Both the position numbers and the translations under genes were made by a program. Under the pieces are notes generated by a model that saw only the letters and a list, made by a program, of their open reading frames with translations, searched no databases and was not told the DNA's origin. Shown here one piece after another: positions 14,601 to 28,053 of a stretch of 64,000 nucleotides of DNA. The stretch's first letter is position 1. Each line of letters starts with the position of its first letter. Location of the stretch: positions 1,413,166 through 1,477,165 of the forward strand of contig CM021318.1 of the NCBI GenBank assembly GCA_010645155.1. Reading direction: 5' to 3'. This DNA is from Tigriopus japonicus (lineage: Eukaryota > Arthropoda > Copepoda > Harpacticoida > Harpacticidae).

Positions 14601-16545
14601 CTTGGGAATGGGTGTGCAACAGTCCCGAGTTGAAAATAGGATCCCAAGACCCTTCAAGGAAAGCATGGAAAGAAAGAGCCTCCTTCACTTTGAATCCCTC
14701 TGACACTCTTAGAGAAGATGGGAAAACTCGGTGGAGGGGAAATTTTTGACGGTTGAAATTGGAAAAAAGGAAACTTTTTCCTCGCGCCTAAGCAGCTAGT
14801 TCTTCAAAATACGAGTAGTCGCTCATCTTAAAGGTCTCTGAAGACGCCAAAGTCACAACCCGAAACTAAACAGACGGAGTGGGATTTTTCCCAATGCTGT
14901 CACTTGAGTTTACTTCTCACTCGAGCCAGATCCACTTTTCCTTTCTTACTAATTCATGTACAATCCAATCGTGCAACTGATGGAAAAATGGAACTGGGTG
15001 TTTCATTGAATAAACGCGGCTTGTTAAACTTCAGATTTCTTCAGGTTTGGTTGACTTTAACCCCCAATTAAGAACAGGTTTCAAAGAACGGATTCACATG
15101 CTTCGATCAATATCTTGTAGCGAGGGTCAAAAACGGAATGGTTTGCTTTGGACTTTAAGAGAGTGAAAATGAACTCTCTTTTCATGTATCTTTGAATATC
15201 TTAACTGTGCAGTCTTTGCATTTGAAATGCTGATGAAAATTGGAAAGTGACAACGTGTTGTGCTTGCTTTTTTTCTGCGAACAATAGTACAGGACCTAAA
15301 TTTCAACCATCATGGATGACTCCACAATTGGACGGCGATGCTTGGAAAAAACTTGACATTTCATATTACAATGAATAGAATGTGTTTTTTTGTGTCACAA
15401 CGAATTTGTCTACAGATTTTTAGGTAAAGCCAACCAAGTTCAAAAGTCAAAGTTTTGGGCTTTCTAAAACTAATTGCAAGGCAGGTGCAAAATGAATAAG
15501 TTGGCAAAAAATGGACATTCATCTTCCTAATCCAGTACACTGAGCTTCAAAAGCACATAACTTTATATTTACTCTTCCAATTGAAAAAAAACGTTAGTAC
15601 ATAGAATAGACAAGACTAAACTAAACCGGGTTGATTTCCCAATTTTCATGATTTAGAGTTTTGGACCAACTTGAAACCACCCAAAATGTATGTATTCAAT
15701 TAAAGCTTTCCTAGGGGCCGTTAGAACTAATGTCAATGTATATTTACTTATATGTCATATCATCCAATAATAAAAAGGAATCCACGCGAAGGTTTCAACA
15801 TAAACAAAGGATTTTTTTTTCTTTTTTCCTAAAATCAATATACTTTCACCAAACTTTCGTTGAGAATTACGACCAAAAATGTCATCTTTTCCCAGCTTCA
15901 TAATCCGTCCCTCAAGTAGTTATGGTTGTCCCGGTAAGAAGAGGGTTGGTTCTCTTTTCCTCTTTCACTCTCTGAATGGAGAGTCAGAACCAACGAGTGT
16001 ATGTGTGGTCTCTGACGGGACTCATAATTTGGCACGGATGTCACTTCCGGCCAATGGAGAGAATCTCTAGTCGCATAACAAATTGCGGCTTGTACCGAAT
16101 TGAGTTCTTAACCGAGCAAAGAGCTCAAGAAGACGCTCCGTTTTGGGTTCTACAAACATGAACACTTCAAATGTGTGCGGAATTCAACACAGATTTAGAT
16201 TGATTTTTTTTCCACCACCCAAACGGACGATGATTCTAATTCAACATCCTTAGGTTCCATTAAGGGAACCTAATTTAGTCAGAGGACCGAGCAAGACTCA
16301 ATTTGACAAAGTTCCAATATCCAATGAGAAATTGGCAAGCCGACCGAGCTGGAAACTTTCATTTTCTCCTTATTGGACTTGGCCGGGAAGGGGAGCGAGC
16401 CATTTTCTATTTAGTTTGTCCCCGCTCCAAGTCCTTTAACTCTTCATCAAAGGCTGTGTGTGGCTGAGTGAGTGCAGATATCAGATACGTCAAAGGCCAA
16501 ACATCTCCCTTTGTAAAGGCCACGCCAGTCTTCGCTCGGTCTCTC

Positions 16546-16576
16546 GATGATGATGATGAAGAAGAAGAACAACAAC
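16546..16576. repeat. GAT/GAA/CAA triplet microsatellite
   Basis: A compound triplet tract of about four GAT, four GAA and three CAA units. It is in frame with a short plus-strand open frame, but no gene is supported there. Confidence 0.85.
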
Positions 16577-19046
16577 TTGCCAACTATTCCTCGCCATCTC
16601 TACGAACACATCTCGGACTTACAAGTGTAGTTGTGGATTCCAACCAATGCACAAACAACTCAAACTGGTGGTCATCGAGCTTCAGAATATTAGACGCCAA
16701 ATCAGGGCCTCCAAAGATGGACTCCCCGTTCCAATTCACTCTGGTTTGCACACTCATACAACGTCCAATGGCAAAGGCCAATATAGATGGATATCCTCTT
16801 GAAGACCCAAGTTCGATACTTTGATATCAACTGGCCTCATGTGTGGCTGGATGGATGGTTGATGAGGGACGAGGTCGGAAGCTGGAAATGAGAGTTTGGC
16901 CTGAGCAAGATGGCGATGCCAATGATGGTTGTTGGTATGTGTGGTGTTGGATGTCATCGTAGAAGGAAGTAGAACTGGCAATGGTGGTGGTGGTGGTGGC
17001 AACAAAAGAGAGGAGGTGGACAGGAGTCTGACTCTTCTTCTTCTTCTTCTCTTTTGGGAGAGCTTTGTTAGTTATTGGCTGGGTTCCAAAAGTTCCAACT
17101 TCCATTGATGCCAGAAAACACGGCCCTGCTTCAATCTTGAAGGAATATGTACAATGGTACGAGCAAGCAGCTATCGTGTTTTTGTATTCTAGCCTCTCTC
17201 GTTGTTCGCTGTGCAGTGTCTTCGACGTAGGAGGGAAGCGAGGTCACATTTGTTCCATCCTTGTTTTCAACGAATTGGATGGACCGCGTGAGTAATGATG
17301 AATCATTCAGAAGTCACGGTCCGAGCTCCAATTTCAAAAATTGAACAAATACTTTAGAGGCGACTTGAATTCTGGAGATAGAACGCCTTAGGAGATGCTT
17401 GCGAGTGAAGGGGATCAAATATTTACAGACCAGTCCTCATTCGAAGGCGCTATCTTACTCTCGAAGGCGCCTTTCTTTCCACGATACGTACTACTGCGTT
17501 CCACAAGACCCACCAGAGGGTTCTTCTTTCCAACATTGCCCTTAGAAGATGCGAAATACGAGGTCGACCTCTGACTTTTTTCCCCCCTCCTCCCTCTTTT
17601 CAGACTCGTTTTATACCTGGAATCCGTGATAAATGGGCTTCAAACAATTTAAAAGTCAAACCCACGTTCGAAAAATACCATCTCCAGCAATCGAACAAAT
17701 GCTCGGAATGCAACCTCAGAAATCTCGATCTCCATAGTCTGTCTGCTTTTGAAGGATTGAGCATCCATTCGAATCTGCCTTCTCTCTGACTGAATGACTC
17801 TTGCCACGTTCAAACTAGTAGCCTATCAATGGTCTGGGTGGGTTTTTACAACACGATCACTGGCAAACCTTTCTTTCATCCATGTCAAAGTTCCAACTCG
17901 GATCATTTCTCCAGTCCCTCTTCTAGCAATGTATGGAGCCAAAACACAATCTTTGAAAACCTTGATCCCATAACTGGGATCCAAGTGACAACAGCGTGAT
18001 GTTCTGCCAGTAGTTTGGGGTCCCTCGTTCACCCTGCCAATGGGGCACCTCCATTCTCATCCTTTCTTTGCCCACCAACCAGCCAACCAACCCAGCTCTA
18101 TCCTCGGCGATGATGATGATGATACTGAAGATGATGAATGATGATTCTCAGCATTGGAAGGCGAGGAAAGTGAGGCAGAGGTCCTGATTGTATGTAGCAC
18201 ACTCTCTCGGCGTTCCTGGAACTCGGAACAAAATCCAATGTGAATTTGCTCCAACATGGTCTCATTGCTCCATGCTCAATCACTTGGGAACTTGGCTTTT
18301 GAGCTTATTTAGTATCTGCGGTACGTGATTTCGTTCAAAGGGGTCACCATTAATTCTCTGATGGAAGTGGCCAAAGTGAGTGAGAGAGAGAAGAGAGAAA
18401 AAAAGGTCTTTTGGGGGGCTTCGGCTAGGAACACTCGTTTTGGGACTTATTTTGGCGAAGAGCGCTCAGACTGGAGAATGTGGAGGAAGATGAAAGGGGC
18501 ATAAATCACTTCCGTGATAATGGGTATATCATGTCTATTTGTACTACGCCTTCTTCTTTCGATGGGGGAAAAGAGCGAGGACCGTCGACAACGGACCAAG
18601 GAACCAACATTTTTTGGCTGCTTCTTTTTTGTTACCTCACAACAATATTTTCTTACCTTGGTGTAGACATACAGTTCGGTGTCACAACCTGAATGTAGAT
18701 CGATCCTCAGGACTGAAGGTTGCAGGATTCATTCTTAATGCAGATATTTGGCGATGGTTATCTTGGATAGCCTCCAACATGCAACAACTGCACGACAAAT
18801 AAGTCAGTGTAAACGTTCACGAGAGCCAAGATCTTGAAGGAAAAAGGCATTCTAATATAATTGTTTGTTATCATACTTTTAATTGAGACTGCCATTCTCC
18901 CTTGAGCATTACCGAACAGAAAAAAAGAATATTTGCTTCTTCATAATTCCTTTGCAAGAATGCTCTTTTGGTCAAATCACTCACTCTTGCTAGAACCGTT
19001 ATCTGAACTTCTAAAAATGCGCATTCCGGCTGTGAGGTAATTTTAC

Positions 19047-19206
19047 CAGGGTGACCTAGTTTGCGGTGATAGAAGTAAACGTACCCCGAAATGTAGAAAA
19101 GAAAAAATAAACAGTCACTTTCCCTCAATATTATTGCTGTACAAGAGAGGGCAAAACGTTTTGAAATGTAGCTTCGCGAAGTTACAATCGGAAAAAGGTC
19201 ACCCTG
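19047..19206. mobile_element. Possible short MITE with 10-bp terminal inverted repeats
   Basis: CAGGGTGACC at the left end is matched by GGTCACCCTG at the right end, 160 bases apart, giving a perfect 10-bp inverted repeat. No convincing target-site duplication flanks it, so the boundaries and the class are uncertain. The interval has no coding capacity. Confidence 0.35.
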
Positions 19207-22200
19207 TTGATGAAAGTTGAAGTGACAAGTGCCGCAGTCAGGATGGCGTGATCTCAAGACAAATTACATTCAAGAGGGATCCTCAGAAGTTTTCGCGTGA
19301 AAAGCCAAAGGTGCAACAATGAAATGTTACCATGAATCCCGTTGAAAGTAACCCGATTCAAATCGGTTCCACAAAGATTTTGGCGGCCATCAAATTTCAG
19401 ATAATGTGTGGCCCCGCTCAAAATGGGAGGGACACTTTTATGGGCCACCCGATCTTGTCACGCCTCAAGAGTCAACTGTCATGCATTGATATCACCTCGT
19501 TTTATCTTCGCTCTGAGAGCCTTGCCCGGATAAATTGTTTGAGTCATCACCAGGGAAATCCAAAGGGGATCCTTTCGGCTACACCACGAATGGAACACTT
19601 TGAAGGGCACTCTCGTCTGAGGAGCAGACATCTCCTTCGCTTGATCAAAGTATGGCTGGTGTGAGAGTGGTCTCTCCGGAGAGGGAGATAGGATTTAAAA
19701 TTTGATTATGTAAAATAGATGGAATATTGCTTATGAGCAAAAAGAATCCCCGGTAACAGGAACAAACAGAACTCTTCATTCCTTTCACCACATTTCCCCC
19801 GACTGAAGACATAGCCAAGTCCTTTTGGAAGTGTCCATGATTTGTGCGAAGTGGATGCAGTTTGGGAACATTAGGGACACAAGAGGTACACCACACACAC
19901 ACACATCCTCGCACTCAAAAAGCAACCCGAAAGCATTACCATTTGTTGTTCCCACGAGGGGACATTATTGTCATCACATCCTGTCATATTGTAAGGATCC
20001 TTGGGACATTTCCTGTTTTTGTGCATACACTCCAGCTCCTTGAAAACAGAATCCACTTGGTTCCAAATGTGCTTGCTCTTTCCATCTCTCTTGTTCCTCC
20101 TCTTCGTCGTTTTACGCGATCCAATGCAGAACAATATCGTTTCCAATTTTTTTGGCGGTCCTAGGACGGACGGATAACAGTTGGTTAAACACAGGGACCG
20201 AATCGATATTCAGATGGTTCTAATTGTCGTTCCTCGATCTCCGGAGGGATTCTTTGCCTTGGTTTCTGCGCATTGTGTTGTTGCTCCGATGAAAGAATCC
20301 AACAGGGCAGAAGGAATGACAATGGAACAACCATTTCCGAGCAAGTTACTGGAATGAAGGCGAAGAAGAAGAAAAAGAAGCTGGGGACGACGAACTTGAA
20401 TCCACGTTCCTCTTTGATTGTTCCATGGATTGAGTTTAGTTGCGGTACTTTGGCCCTTATGCCCACCACTACTTGGGTAATGATTTTGAGGCCCACACAT
20501 GCTCTCTGAACAAACATCCTGAAATATTGGTCTTCTCTGGAGAAGGAACCAGAAAAAATATCAATTATGAAAATGACAAGTTACAGTGCAGGATACCGAA
20601 TTCGAGAAAAGCTGATGGGTGACAATTCTTAAAACACATTTAGGTGAGTTGTTGAGGGCATCACGGAGTAACATAGGGAATCATTCGATATTAGAGCGTA
20701 GTCTGGCTACATAAGCTGCGTTTTGAGAACTTTGACAAATTCAAAACATTCTGAGCATTCATCCAGCACATTACTTTTCGAATGCCTCTGATTGTCTGGG
20801 AGTAAACTTATTCGATTTTGGTGTACTGGAGTGCAGTTAACATGTGATCTGTAGACAATGTCGATGTAAACAATTTATTTCCAAAGTGTAACATTTTCCA
20901 GTGTCCGAGACCTACTTCTATTAATCCGATCATTAATTAAACCTTGACTCCATCAATGTTACCTTTCTTCCCTAATAAGAATTCAGTTTCATGGGGTCTT
21001 GAATGATGAAATTCCCTACTTACTTCCATGCACGAATGTCACTACGGGAACGTGTTGTTTGTTGCTTTCCAGATTCAAGCCACGATCAGAACAAGAATCA
21101 TAAATACCCTCGATGCTCGTGTGTTACGGTGTAACCCATAGTGGAATGGGACGATGGAGAAGGACCGCCAATACGTATGCATTGGATGGAAAAGGGGATC
21201 GGAACGCACTCAAACAAACGCCTTGCTCGCGCATTCTACGACACGGTGTTTATTTGGGCTTCAGAAGTAATTTTTGACTTTCAAAGAGAGTTGAGACCAC
21301 TTTTGAGGTGTGAATGCAAAACCTTATTCGTATTTTTACGTATTTAAATTTTGTTAATTGAGTCAGGGGCAAAAACCGATAAAAGGTAGCTTCTAATATG
21401 TGTGAAGATTTTTAAACTTTTTTAAACATGGTCTTCTCCGTACTCAATTTTTAGATAGTTGTATGGGTTTGGTTAACCAAAATAATGTTGAAATCTTTTA
21501 AGCATTTTGTCTAAATTAATGTAGCGAACTTTCTGTTTGGCCCTTTGGTCATGCTAAACAAAAAAAGCTGTTGTTGTCTTTTGATTTATTGATTTCCGAA
21601 ACATTTCAGATCAACACTGGTTTTAGTATAAAGTCGTTTAAGCGGAATCAGTAAAATAGAAATAACGTGCAACCTTTGAGCATTATCAAACAAGATTTCA
21701 GTTCTTATGTGTCCAATAAATATTGAGAAGTTCAAAAATAGGTCAAACTTTCGTGTCAGAGTGCAATTTTGGGAGCTGTATTAGTAAGGTGACCTCCCAG
21801 TCTTATGTACTGTGACCTCCCAGTCAGCTGTTTGTTAAAGGACCCCATGGAGTTCCAGTAGATTTTCAAAAAAATATTTTTAAGAATGCTATAAGTAACA
21901 TTACAGAGGTTTTGCCCTTGCCATAAATAGATAATTTCATATAGTGCTCGTCACTGAATTCACATCTCAAACTGATCTCTAACGTTTCTGGAATTTAAAA
22001 ATGACTTCTCCAGCTCAAACAAACACCGTGGTTTTGCAATTGTACTGTACGTACGTGTAGACAATCCACGTGCTGAAGAGACTGAAGATAAGAAAGAGCA
22101 CAGGAGGATAACGAGGAAACACACCAAGATCGAAGAAAAGGGCGTTGGTTGGTTGGTTGGTAGTAGGAGACATCCTCCCCCCAAATATTTATGGGAATCT

Positions 22201-23400
22201 CTCGAAGAGAGCAAAGCGTTTTTCTTTATTTTCGAGACTCGGATGGCTTTTACGAGCGAATAAAGAAACTAAAGTGCTAGGTAGGCAAGCCAACGAGCAG
22301 ACAAGTTGGTTGGCGAGATTCAAGGAATGGGAGAATGAGAGAACCACGAGGAACACAGGAACATTTGGACGCCATTTTCCGCCTCGGGAAGTAGGTTGCA
22401 TGTGAAGGTGCCAATGCCTTGCCAAGAGCCTTCTCGGGGTGACATACAATTTGTCAAGGTGCTTTCTGACAGGCATTGGACCAAGAAGAGATTCTCTCCA
22501 ATCCTCTTTTTCTTCTTCTCCTTCTGTCCTGCCTCCTTCCCTCTCCAAACAGGTGTTGAAGAGAACCGCCAAAGATACCAAGTAAGTCTGCTCTCAAATC
22601 TCAGATTACCACTCCGCCTTTTCGGTGTTGTCGATAATCAGAAGCGGAGGGCGTGGCGCCTACTTCAACCTCAGTGGGGTTCCAACTGGTCTCCACGATG
22701 GATTGGCCACTTGAAAGAGAGAAATGGGATTTCTTGTCAGTTGTCCCGACCACCGTTTCCAACCTCTGAGCTTGACGTTATCCCTATGGGTTGATGAACT
22801 TGGATGGCAAGGCACAGAACTGAGCCCAAGGGACACCAGACCGAGCCTTGTAATTGCGCTCACCTCCAAGGAAGTGGTCCAATTGGTCAAGAGCTCTAGT
22901 AAAAGATTTCGTTTTGGTAGCTGTAAGATTTAGTTCCGTTGTCATTCATTCATTCATACGACGGCCAACGGCTAGAATAAGAAGGGAACTGGCTTCTTGG
23001 AAAATTCAGTGTGTTTGGCTGGTGGCTGAGGATGTGGATCTGTGCCAAGGTTTTGAGTCAGGTGAAAAATGGAACTCATTTCAAGTCCACGACAGAGCTC
23101 AATTGGAGTATATAAATTGTGCTTCCGGTGATGACACATCTTGGAGTTGAGGCAATGGAGAAGTAGTAGGATCTTCTAAACACGGGGGTCCAACCAACCT
23201 CTCGGGGCTGCTCCTCTCCTTCTTCGTCATCATCGTCGTTGGCCTGGCTTCGTCTACCTCGTTTGCTTCGGGTCCACTTTGTTCTGAAAGGCTTTTTGCT
23301 CTGCTTTGCCAAATACAGAGACGACAAGCTCCAAAACAAGACATTTTTCAAGTCATTGATGCTCACGACACCCCTTAAGGGGTCCAGAAGATGGCCGTCA
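19207..23400. other. No gene recognised
   Basis: No exon-like block with paired splice sites was found. Around 21284-21420 the sequence resembles one arm of the inverted repeat at 41420-41955 (shared words around a 'ttttgaggtg' core and 'ttttgttaatt'), so a degenerate copy of that element may lie here. A GGTT tract sits at 22143-22160. Confidence 0.45.
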
Positions 23401-25958
23401 TGAAAAGCTTCCCACTCACTTTCAAAGGGGCCATTTCATCCAAATAAACAAGGTTTCCATTTACACTCAATAGCTACGAGTAAAGGAGCTTCTGTAGTTA
23501 CGAGTAGCAGTTCTACCTTCAAAATAGCTAGAATACAACTCTAGTTTTGATAATTTGAAATCACAGATTTTTTCCCCATTTTTTTGCTGTTACAGGATAC
23601 ACATAAAATATGTAGAAATCCAAAAATGAAACAATGAGCAAAGAGTGAAAGGGACGTTCTAAATATTCATCAATCACTTATGAATCTAATTTGATTGAGT
23701 TTTCCTAAAAACTAAGAAACTCATGCAAATCAGCATGGAGATTCATCAAAAGCTGACATTACCGAGTCAATTCACAACAGCACTGGGCTTGAACGCACAG
23801 TAAGCATTAACCAAACCTAAAGAAGTAACCCAACCAAATAATGATCAAATGGATAAACTTGAATCTGACCTAACACTAATTTAAAATCAAATTTAAACCG
23901 AGCCTAACCTAGTGTAATATAACCTAATGTAATCACAGATCAGCTGAAGTTAAACTGAACCTTGAGAAAACGACATAAGATTGAAACATCATCTGTTGCT
24001 TAAAACCCCCAAACAACATGTGTAGTTTGTACACGGACAGTCTGCAATGCAAAATCCATAGATTTACTGGCACCTTTTGACGGCCACCCTGACGATGTCG
24101 GGGCTTAGAGTATAGATAGGCCATTGTCGTCATTTTGTCTGCCTTGTTTGTAGCTGATACTGGCCAAAGTTGCCCGTAAGTTGCGTGAAAAAGCAAATAT
24201 TTCCGAAGAATATGGTGAAATACTTGCCCAAACAAGGGGAAGGTCATAGAACGAATGAAAGTGCGCAAGACGTATTTTCAATGCCAAATCCTATATTTGC
24301 GTGAACTAATGCCTGTGAATCAAATTATCATCTTCATTGAGCACCTTAGTATAATTTGGGAGAAGCAAACCATAAGGAGGAGGCCACATGCCGAAAACTA
24401 TAAGTTTTTCAAAAAATTGCCTTCTGCGAATACGTTTGTTTGGGCAAGTTTCAACTAGTCGCTGATGAAAAACGGCCCTTGCTGCCCCCAATGAAATTTC
24501 ACGACCGGCCTGCTCTGGTATCTCCACTCTATAGACCTCTATGTGTCCGGGACGGACCTTAGCTCAATGAGACGGACTACTAAAACAGATGAGAACCCTG
24601 GAGCAAGTTTATGAACTAGGGATGTGGCTTGATGCTGATTTTCAATCTTTTAGCTGTTGATGCTGAGTCACGACACGATCTTGTTTTGGAATGGAATCAG
24701 AATGGAATCAAGCTTTTTTACTGATATGGGCCTCTGAACAAGGTCCTTAAGGTGACTGCCCCAGTGCTATCTTATATTCGTTGGTTGAATAAATGAAAAC
24801 ATATTTTTTTTTCAAACTGTTGTTTGAGAATAAAACTTGATTTGTGTATTTGGACGTTTTTAAGATATAAAACCACACGAATAACATCCACCTATGGCAT
24901 GATAATGCCATCTCGTCATTACTCAGCCACACTTGTTACATACATTGAAAAGTTTACTAATTGCAGGCATGCCACTTTTCCCCATTGATAACTTTTTGCT
25001 TTGCCAATTCACTTGACTTCTTCATCCTTGCAATTCAAATGTCTAGCTTGTCCCATACAAATTTATGGGATCACTTCTTATTTGCAATGTGTTTCATGAT
25101 TTTAAGATGTTTGTTACTTCAATGTCCAAGTCTTGTTAATAAAAAGTAGATTTGGCTCAAGATGCCATAAATTTAGCAAAGCTATCATCGGACCATATGA
25201 ACGTGTATCCCAATTGTGCCTCAAATTTCTTTTGAATGACCAAGATACGAATTCATATCCATCAAAATGTTGTCAGTTGACTTGGTCTTTGCAATGTGAA
25301 TTTTGAATTCACCTTTAAGCTTGTGTATCAATCAATTTGTATCATATGTTCCCCAAAACCTGGTTTCTAAAAGATCAAAGTGCATTAGGCTACTGGTGCT
25401 TCATCCGGAAATATCCCTAACAAAATTTGGCATGGGAGACAATAAAAATAAACATATTGTAGCCTATATTGAATACGTACATTTTGATATTCGATTTTTT
25501 TCATAGTTTATTTCATATTTCAAATGTCTGTACCATTATTTTGGCCAAAAGGAAAATGAATAAAAATAGGGAATGCGACTCGTGAACCACATACAATGCA
25601 CTTACAGTTGTTAGTTGTTAAACTATATATTCCTTCCTACATAATGTTAGGGAATGGTAGCTGTCTAAAACTTCTCCACAGATAGCGTTTGTAGATTGCA
25701 TTCAAAGATTGAGTGGCTCCTCCAGAAGGATGAAGCGATCGAGAATCTATCAATTCGGGAGGTGACGGGGAAGGAAGCTGGAATGTTGTCAAAAATTGAA
25801 AGAATTAGCCCGTTGAAACAATCTGATTGATCTGGTTGAATTTTTGATTCTGCCACTCAATGGCCGGAGAGGTTCTTGAGTAAGGCAGTGAAGGGGTAGA
25901 TTTGCGTCAGGAGATATGCAGTGTCATTGTTCGAGAAAAGGGATTTTCAAGGCATCTC
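23400..25958. other. AT-rich stretch without a recognised gene
   Basis: Base composition becomes clearly more AT-rich from about 23,400 onward. No exon structure is supported. A block near 23860-23935 is dense in CCTAA-like words but is too irregular to be a telomeric array. Confidence 0.45.
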
Positions 25959-26546
25959 TCAGATACTAGAAAAAACGACGTAGAGGGCTTCCCATGTGGA
26001 CTTTGAAATTTTCGCTTTTTCAATGTTTACTTTTAACGGAACTTGATCCTCATCTCTGCACATTGCCAGATTATGGAAGAGCCAAAGGACGACAAAGTCA
26101 TATTTAGACCTAAAAATCATGTTGCCAAAATTTCTATCTAAATGACACAGGTAAAATCTTGAATCACTCTTCAAAGAGCACCCACTGACGTCCCACAACA
26201 CTTGTGGAAGCATTTGCACTTCTATCAATTCATAATGTTTTTTTTTTACATTTGATTCGAATGTCGCAGCACTAATTGCATTACTTTTCTTGTTACAAGT
26301 CTTCCTTCTCTGAACAACCTCAAGCCATTTTAAAAAGCCAGATGATTTGGAAACGCCATTTTTCCATTGGATATTGATTTTGTTTGAAAAATTATGCAGT
26401 TTATACGATAAGCCATGAGATTTTGTACTATCAAAGCCATATAAATTTTCAAGTGAAATTGGCGGCGCTGAATCAGCTGAAAATGAATCAAGCATGCTCG
26501 ATGCTTTCCTAGGCTGCATTGCAGGAAGCATTGGCATCGATGACAT
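25959..26546 (-). CDS. Hypothetical 195-residue open frame
   Basis: An uninterrupted minus-strand frame starts at an ATG at 26546 and ends at a stop at 25959. It is the longest open frame in the AT-rich left half that is not clearly a transposon. The amino end is Met/Ser/Pro-rich and the middle is basic, with two short Cys-containing stretches. I recognise no domain. It faces the interrupted open frame at 26668-27069 on the other strand, and the two could be remnants of one mobile element. No splice sites or polyadenylation signal argue strongly for it. Confidence 0.25.
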   Translation of the reverse strand: MSSMPMLPAMQPRKASSMLDSFSADSAPPISLENLYGFDSTKSHGLSYKLHNFSNKINIQWKNGVSKSSGFLKWLEVVQRRKTCNKKSNAISAATFESNVKKKHYELIEVQMLPQVLWDVSGCSLKSDSRFYLCHLDRNFGNMIFRSKYDFVVLWLFHNLAMCRDEDQVPLKVNIEKAKISKSTWEALYVVFSSI

Positions 26547-26667
26547 CAAGCCGTTCAGCTTGTTTTACATCACTATTATGAACTGCTCTTGAACCATTTA
26601 AGAGCAGTTCACAAATGTTTGGCTTTTCTTTTGCGGTTCATCGTAGAACGCTAAATTCAAGCTTGAA

Positions 26668-27069
26668 GTGTATTGTTCTGGAGAGTTTGTCAATTTTGTC
26701 TCGATCCCTTTTCATTCTGTGAATGATTTTTTTGATTATAGTAACATTGTTACTTTTGGCTCTTCTATGTTAAAAGTAATTCTCTTGGCTGATCTCAGAT
26801 CAACAAGGGCCCAACTCGAAAGTAGTGTTGACAAAATGGTGAAAGAAATTGGAACAATCAACACTGCATTAAATACCGAATTCAGGGATCTCCTAAGTGA
26901 ATTTGCGAGTGAATTCGCTCAACTTTCTGAAATTTAGCAGAAATGTAAGGAATCCAAAGCAGCCACTTTAAATGTGGGTCCATTTGGGATAACAGCTTGT
27001 GTGGAGGAAGTTGAACGGGCCATAGAAAAACTCCAAAGAACTCTGGAAGAAATCAAGAAAGCATTTTAG
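26668..27069 (+). pseudogene. Coiled-coil-like frame interrupted by one in-frame TAG
   Basis: A plus-strand frame runs to a TAG at 26935-26937 and continues in the same frame for another 43 codons to a TAG at 27069. On both sides of the internal stop the predicted peptide is of one style: rich in Glu, Lys, Leu and Ala with heptad-like spacing (for example IEKLQRTLEEIKKAF near the end). This suggests a once continuous coiled-coil protein disabled by a point mutation. The family is unknown. Stop-codon read-through or assembly error are alternatives. The first codons, before about 26790, may not be part of it. Confidence 0.3.
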
Positions 27070-28053
27070 AATACGCGGAGTCTAAAAGAGCTGCCCAAGA
27101 CAAACTAACATCTCCCAAATCAAACAACAACCTTTTTTACAACCATACCACTGTGAAGGGCATTAATTCAAATTGCTAAATGTAGTCGAAATAGCCATAC
27201 TCGAGTATTGTCTCAGAACGTAAGCTACTAAAGTAGCTTATTTAAGAGTAAGAAGTATTAAGACTTTACTCGAACCATTTGAAATAGTGCACCCAACATC
27301 TGACCTAAACACTAGGTAACATAAGTTCAGCATTTTCAAGTGAAACATTTAAAGAAAGCGAGAGGTCTTTTTATAGTGAGCTAAGCAAATGAATTTCTTT
27401 TACTTTAAATTTGTTATCTAAACACATTTGCTCAGAAACTGTAACTAAAGTCGATCTAGCGATTATTTTTCAAAAGCAAAAATATTGTTGAAATGCATCT
27501 AGTGATTTTGAATGGATTCGCAAATCTGGGTCAATATTGCAAAACCATTTGCAATTTGTTTTTCCCGCCTTGTGATTGTTGTTCAGGCACGTTTTTTAAC
27601 ATTTTGGGTGTTTCAGTGCAGTCTTTCCTATTTTGGGAGACAAGTTTGGATGTTTTTGCCACTGCCAAATGGTTATTCAGTTCAATCATATGTTTTACTT
27701 GTCTATCTTATTTCGTGTTCCAATTTGCCAAGAGAAGACAATGGGCCCATCAAAATGTATCTAGTTCTACCCAGGCATCAAATCTTGAGCATGGCTCACT
27801 TTCTGCCATCAAATCCCAGAAATTCAAATTCTCTTTCTCTTATCAAGAAGATACTTTCCTTTTTGATTCAAGATAAAGAAACACGTGTCTACTTTGCTTT
27901 GCTTTCAAGCCAGAATTGCACCTATCTATGTAGTATAGCCTTCACTCCCAAATACCTATACCCCTAATCAAAGACCTAAGACAGTTCATAGACCACTGAA
28001 TTCCTCTATGGACAGTTCTAAAAGTTGAAATCAGACTAAATCAGTGTTTTCAC

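Larger units (their letters stand above)
4820..19046. other. No gene recognised; microsatellite-rich, GC-richer segment
   Basis: Many short overlapping open frames occur on both strands, none with a domain or a consistent splice structure. Simple repeats are scattered through it: ACTC near 5591-5611, GTGA near 8869-8891, CA near 10771-10790, a 13-base C run at 11634-11646, GGT at 16982-16999, CTT at 17032-17052 and GAT at 18109-18123. The words GGAAC and GTTCC look unusually frequent. It may be an intergenic regulatory desert or a giant intron. Confidence 0.5.

Noticed and set aside
23860..23935. CCTAA-rich stretch resembling the arthropod telomere repeat
   Set aside because: Spacing is irregular, with no two adjacent perfect units. 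It is likely chance in AT-rich DNA.
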